Below, piece after piece: positions 6,267 to 9,000 of a stretch of 9,000 nt of DNA (position 1 is its first letter; the number at the start of each line of letters is the position of its first letter). The position numbers were made by a program, and so were the translations under genes. The stretch covers positions 1 to 9,000 of the forward strand of contig CAJJZO010000063.1 of the NCBI GenBank assembly GCA_905197585.1, given 5' to 3'. Under the pieces are notes generated by a model. It had not been told where the DNA came from. It worked only from the letters and a program-made list of their open reading frames with translations, and searched no databases. Origin of the DNA: an uncultured Collinsella sp. (lineage in GTDB: Bacteria > Actinomycetota > Coriobacteriia > Coriobacteriales > Coriobacteriaceae).

Positions 6267-7124
6267 TTACTCTGCCTTGCCCACAGAGTTAAGGTTGGTC
6301 ATGCGGATCTTAACCAGCTCGGTGATCTCACGCATACCCTCCTTGGCCGGCTTCTTAGGATCGAAGCAGGCGGGGTTCTCGGCCATGTAGGCCATGAAGC
6401 CCTTGGTGTAAGCCTGACGCAGCTCGGTGGCGTAGTTAACCTTGCAGATGCCGTTCTTCACGGCCTCGGCGACCTGCTCATCGGGCACACCGGAAGTGCC
6501 GTGCAGAACCAGCGGCACGTCGACGGCGTCGCGGATGGCCTTGACCACGGACTGCTCGATGTGCGGATCGCTCGTGTACACACCGTGGCTGGTGCCAACG
6601 CCAATAGCGAGAGAGGTGCAGCCGGTGCGCTCGACGAACTCCTTGGCCTCGGCCGGATCGGTGTAGGGGCTCTCGCCCTCAACCGCGGGACCGTCGTCCT
6701 CCTTGCCGCCAACCTTGCCGAGCTCGGCCTCGACGGGCACGCCCATGGCGCGGCCAGCGTCGGCGACGGACTTGGTCAGGGCGATGTTGTCCTCGAAGGA
6801 CTCGTGCGAGCCGTCGATCATGACAGAGGTGTAGCCCGTGCGGAAAGCCTGCATGCAGCGGTCATAGCCATCGCCGTGATCGAGGTGCAGAGCGACGGGC
6901 ACGGAAGCGCGCTCGGCGGCAGCCTTGACCATGCCGTAGAAGTAGTCCAGACCAGCGGTCTTGATGGTGCCCGGGGTGGTCTGCATGATGACGGGGGACT
7001 TGGTCTCCTCGGCAGCGGCCAGAACGGCCATAACAAACTCGAGGTTCTCGACGTTGAAAGCGCCAACAGCGTAGTGGCCGGCCTGAGCGTCCTTGAGCAT
7101 CTTTTCGGTGGTAACAAGTGCCAT
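6267..7124 (-). CDS. fba: Class II fructose- (or tagatose-) bisphosphate aldolase
   Basis: This cytoplasmic zinc enzyme reversibly cleaves fructose-1,6-bisphosphate to dihydroxyacetone phosphate and glyceraldehyde-3-phosphate, in glycolysis and gluconeogenesis. The 285-residue product shows class II motifs: GAFNVEN (21-27), HLDHGDGYD (80-88) with catalytic D82 and metal ligand H83, MIDGSH (102-107), VEAELGKVGGKEDD (131-144), GTSHGVY (177-183) with ligand H180, HGTSG (208-212) with ligand H208, and VNYATE (229-234). The length is typical of the Fba/GatY/KbaY group. These motifs do not separate fructose- from tagatose-bisphosphate specificity. I chose the ATG at 7124 because AGAGGAG lies 9 nt upstream and MALVTTEKML is a family-like N-terminus. 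The same frame stays open upstream to 7274, but those 50 codons look non-coding. A DeoR-type regulator is transcribed divergently next door, and a strong terminator follows. Confidence 0.94.
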   Translation of the reverse strand: MALVTTEKMLKDAQAGHYAVGAFNVENLEFVMAVLAAAEETKSPVIMQTTPGTIKTAGLDYFYGMVKAAAERASVPVALHLDHGDGYDRCMQAFRTGYTSVMIDGSHESFEDNIALTKSVADAGRAMGVPVEAELGKVGGKEDDGPAVEGESPYTDPAEAKEFVERTGCTSLAIGVGTSHGVYTSDPHIEQSVVKAIRDAVDVPLVLHGTSGVPDEQVAEAVKNGICKVNYATELRQAYTKGFMAYMAENPACFDPKKPAKEGMREITELVKIRMTNLNSVGKAE

Positions 7125-7459
7125 GAGCGTTTGCTCCTCTCCCTCGCCCGCATCTGGACATCGGGCGTAGTTGTTCACAAGGCATTTTACCTTGCGTTTT
7201 GCTGCGCTCATTGTATGAAATTCAGCAGCTTTGCACGTGCGAGATATTGAGCCCATGCAGGTCAATACAGTCATTTTTGAAAAGCAAACGGAAGAAATTT
7301 GAGCCGAGTGAACATGTTCGATATTGAATTTTGGGCGTTCAGCGTCTTTCTTTTATAGAAAAGATAAGTAATCGAAAGGTGTTTTCTTACTCAAAAAGAA
7401 AATGAACGAAAATAGAGTCAACACAATTCCTGCAAATTTCAGACGATGATGGAGCAGAT
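7125..7459. promoter_or_regulatory. Divergent control region between aldolase and DeoR genes
   Basis: This 335-bp gap must hold both divergent promoters. It is A/T-rich at 7260-7440, on the regulator side. No textbook -35/-10 pair stands out. TAAAAT on the minus strand (about 7192-7187) could be a -10 box for the aldolase. Around 7350-7410 are several TTTTCTT/AAGAAAA-type inverted motifs, for example TTTTCTT and AAGAAAA at about 7382-7402. No ORF or RNA gene is recognised. Confidence 0.5.
7310..7319. promoter_or_regulatory. GAACATGTTC palindrome, candidate DeoR operator
   Basis: GAACATGTTC is a perfect 10-bp palindrome near the middle of the divergent region. With its flank it reads CATGTTCGAT, close to the TTCG-type half-site bound by the DeoR-family repressor GlpR of E. 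coli. A DeoR gene starts 140 bp away, so autoregulation or control of the aldolase gene is plausible. The assignment rests on resemblance only. Confidence 0.3.
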
Positions 7460-8263
7460 ATGGCCCACGCAACAACCCGAGCTTTCGCCGACGAACGCCG
7501 TACCGCCATTATGGAAATGCTCGATCATAATGCCTCGGTGCAGGTAGCAGAAATCGCCCAGACCTTTGGCGTGTCCTCCGTCACCGCCCGCGCCGACCTG
7601 GACGCGCTCGCCGAAGCAGGCAAGCTGCGCCGCACGCACGGCGGTGCCGTATCACTCCACAAACGTCTGACCGTCTCCACGCAGGATCGCCGCATCAATG
7701 TCAACGTCGCCGCCAAGCAGGCCATCGCGCAAAGCGCCATCGAGCTCGTCAATGACGGCGACACGCTGCTCGTCGACTCGGGCACCACGGCGCTCGAGTT
7801 CGTCCGGCTCCTCGATCAACGCGACGGTATCACCGTCATCACAGCAGACATTACCATTGCCGATTACATCGACGAGAGCATGCCCTCGGTCGATGTCGTC
7901 ATGCTGGGCGGGGCGTTGCGCAAAGGCCATCGTTATTTGTACGGACCGCTCACTATGCAAGCGCTCCAAATGGTCCATGCCGATCTTGCCGTCATGTGCC
8001 CTGGCGCTTTTGTCCCCAGCTGCGGCTTTACGACCGACTTTCCCCAGATGGCCGAGACTAAAACGGCTATGATCGCCGCGGCCCATCAAAGCGTCGCCCT
8101 CATGGACGCCAGTAAGGTCAACGGACGCGGCATGTACCGTTTTGCCGAGCTTGCCGACGTTGACACCATCGTGATGGACCGTGATCCCGACGATGCCGTC
8201 GCCACATCAATCGCCGAAGCCACTGACAGCGCACGTCCAGCCCTCGTCATCGCCCGCATCTAA
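7460..8263 (+). CDS. DeoR-family transcriptional regulator
   Basis: This 267-residue protein is a DNA-binding repressor of the sugar-phosphate-sensing DeoR/GlpR group. Residues about 8-63 form the winged helix-turn-helix, with VAEIAQTFGVSSVTARADL (29-47) and the hallmark RRTHGGA (57-63). The recognition helix reads TARADL where most relatives have TIRRDL. Residues about 80-245 form the ribose-5-phosphate-isomerase-like sensor domain: DGDTLLVDSGTTALEF (99-114), VITAD (126-130), MLGGALRKG (148-156), an AETK segment (198-201), and DASKVNGRGM (216-225). The effector is probably a phosphorylated sugar. It is divergent from the aldolase gene, its likely target along with itself. The ATG at 7460 has GGAG 5 nt upstream; the two earlier ATGs at 7446 and 7449 are out of frame. 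The gene ends 68 bp before the convergent flavodiiron gene. Confidence 0.92.
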   Translation: MAHATTRAFADERRTAIMEMLDHNASVQVAEIAQTFGVSSVTARADLDALAEAGKLRRTHGGAVSLHKRLTVSTQDRRINVNVAAKQAIAQSAIELVNDGDTLLVDSGTTALEFVRLLDQRDGITVITADITIADYIDESMPSVDVVMLGGALRKGHRYLYGPLTMQALQMVHADLAVMCPGAFVPSCGFTTDFPQMAETKTAMIAAAHQSVALMDASKVNGRGMYRFAELADVDTIVMDRDPDDAVATSIAEATDSARPALVIARI

Positions 8264-8269
8264 AAACAA

Positions 8270-8308
8270 AAACCACCACAAAGGTGCCTGTCCCCTTTGT
8301 GGTGGTTT
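8270..8308. terminator. 15-bp-stem hairpin between convergent genes, with GGGACAGG loop
   Basis: AAACCACCACAAAGG (8270-8284) pairs perfectly with CCTTTGTGGTGGTTT (8294-8308) across a 9-nt loop. On the minus strand it is followed by a T-rich tract (8272-8262, TTTTGTTTTT type), making it a good terminator for the flavodiiron gene. On the plus strand only three T follow, so it would be weaker for the DeoR gene. The loop region carries CCTGTCCC (8287-8294), the complement of GGGACAGG, linking it to the repeat at 995-1029. Confidence 0.75.
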
Positions 8309-8331
8309 GAGCGTCAAAAGTGAAAGTGTCG

Positions 8332-9000
8332 CTACTTGGACAGCTCGTCGGCGAGAACCTCGATCTGAGCGCGCGAGGCGTCGTTGAGCGAGCCCAGCAC
8401 GGTCACCTTGTTCTGCGCCAGGGTGATGTCCTTCATGCCCTCGAGCTCCTTGGTCATAACCTTGGCAGCGGTGGGCGCCCAGGAGCCGGCCTCAACGAGC
8501 GCCACCGTACGGTTCTGATAGGCGTGCTCGGCAAGCGTGTGGATAAAGGTGCTCATGAACGGGAAGATCTCGCCCTGATAGGTGATGGAGGCGAGCACCA
8601 GACGGTCATAGCGGAACGCATCCTCAACGGCCTCGGCCATGTCGTCGCGAGCCAAGTCAAAGACGGAAACCTTCTGGCCGCGGGCCTCGAGCGCAGATGC
8701 AAGCTCCTCAACGGCGGCCTTCAGATGGCCGTACACGCTCGCATAGGCAATCGTGACGCCCTCGTCCTCGGGCTGATAGCTCGACCAGGTGTTGTAGGTG
8801 TCGAGGTAATAGCCCAGATTCTCGGTAAGAACAGGACCATGGAGCGGACAGATGATCTGGATATCCAGATCGGCGGCCTTCTTGAGCACGGTCTGCACGA
8901 ATTTGCCGAACTTACCGACGATGCCAAAGTAGTAGCGGCGCGCTTCGCAAGCCCAGCCTTCCGGGTCCTCGATGTCGTTGGCGCCGAACTTGCCAAAGCC
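8332..9000 (-). CDS. fprA: A-type flavoprotein / flavodiiron protein, C-terminal part
   Basis: The frame is open from the right edge to a TAG at 8332 and gives the last 222 residues; the N-terminus lies outside the window. Visible residues 1-60 are the end of the metallo-beta-lactamase-like diiron domain, with EARRYYFGIVGKFGK (19-33) and CPLHGP (51-56), where H54 corresponds to the last diiron ligand. Residues about 80-222 are the flavodoxin-like FMN domain. The FMN phosphate loop reads YASVYGHLK (86-94). Flavodiiron proteins reduce O2 to water or NO to N2O in the cytoplasm, taking electrons from rubredoxin or similar partners, and protect anaerobes. The motifs that would separate an O2- from an NO-preferring enzyme are outside or not diagnostic. 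The ATG at 8898 is internal, not the real start. Confidence 0.92.
   Translation of the reverse strand, partial: GFGKFGANDIEDPEGWACEARRYYFGIVGKFGKFVQTVLKKAADLDIQIICPLHGPVLTENLGYYLDTYNTWSSYQPEDEGVTIAYASVYGHLKAAVEELASALEARGQKVSVFDLARDDMAEAVEDAFRYDRLVLASITYQGEIFPFMSTFIHTLAEHAYQNRTVALVEAGSWAPTAAKVMTKELEGMKDITLAQNKVTVLGSLNDASRAQIEVLADELSK

Noticed and set aside
6261..7250. 329-codon plus-strand open frame over the aldolase gene
   Set aside because: The minus strand is a textbook class II aldolase. The plus-strand translation is repetitive, rich in Gly, His, Leu and Val, and has no motif.
7125..7274. Longer aldolase start at 7274
   Set aside because: The 50 extra residues are unlike the family N-terminus, and the ATG at 7124 has a good ribosome binding site.
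7310..7319. GAACATGTTC as a LexA (SOS) box
   Set aside because: The Gram-positive LexA site has GAAC and GTTC four bases apart; here only two bases separate them, and the nearby genes are not DNA-repair genes.
8721..8996. 91-codon minus-strand frame overlapping the flavodiiron gene
   Set aside because: It is out of frame with the flavodiiron coding sequence, which carries the conserved EARRYY and CPLHGP motifs.

Overview
The window looks like chromosome from an anaerobic gut actinobacterium of the class Coriobacteriia, most like Collinsella. This is inferred from gene style: GC-rich codons, a BceAB-type ABC transporter, a class II aldolase, an A-type flavodiiron protein, and many structured GGGAC-containing intergenic repeats. 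Without a database search the genus is not certain.

Layout. (1) Positions 1-859, minus strand: the N-terminal 286 residues of a polytopic membrane protein that runs off the left edge, visibly poorer in GC than its neighbours. (2) 860-1323: a 464-bp gap packed with hairpins, including a roughly symmetric composite palindrome (1049-1286) whose right part is the terminator of the next operon. (3) 1324-4300, minus strand: a two-gene ABC operon with an ATPase followed by a large FtsX-type permease, overlapping by 11 nt at the preferred start. (4) 4301-4571: a divergent intergenic region with an inverted repeat just upstream of the ATPase and a 137-bp nested palindrome just upstream of the next gene. 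(5) 4572-5561, plus strand: a fusion of a MutT-like Nudix hydrolase with a Vsr-like mismatch endonuclease. (6) 5562-6266: weakly coding DNA with one small possible ORF, then a 125-bp nested palindrome carrying a bidirectional terminator. (7) 6267-7124, minus strand: class II fructose/tagatose-bisphosphate aldolase. (8) 7125-7459: divergent control region. (9) 7460-8263, plus strand: DeoR-family sugar-phosphate-responsive repressor. (10) 8264-8331: a 15-bp-stem hairpin terminator between convergent genes. (11) 8332-9000, minus strand: C-terminal 222 residues of a flavodiiron protein, cut by the right edge.

Functional picture. The aldolase and the divergent DeoR regulator plausibly form a local sugar-phosphate control unit. 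The ABC pair is of the type that exports or senses cell-envelope-active peptides, though no two-component system is visible. The Nudix-Vsr fusion joins nucleotide-pool sanitation to mismatch nicking in one polypeptide and is the most unusual protein here. The flavodiiron protein fits oxygen or nitric oxide defence in an anaerobe. The other outstanding signal is a set of intergenic hairpins at four places sharing a GGGAC(A/G) core, which look like dispersed REP/MITE-type repeats, some of them acting as terminators.
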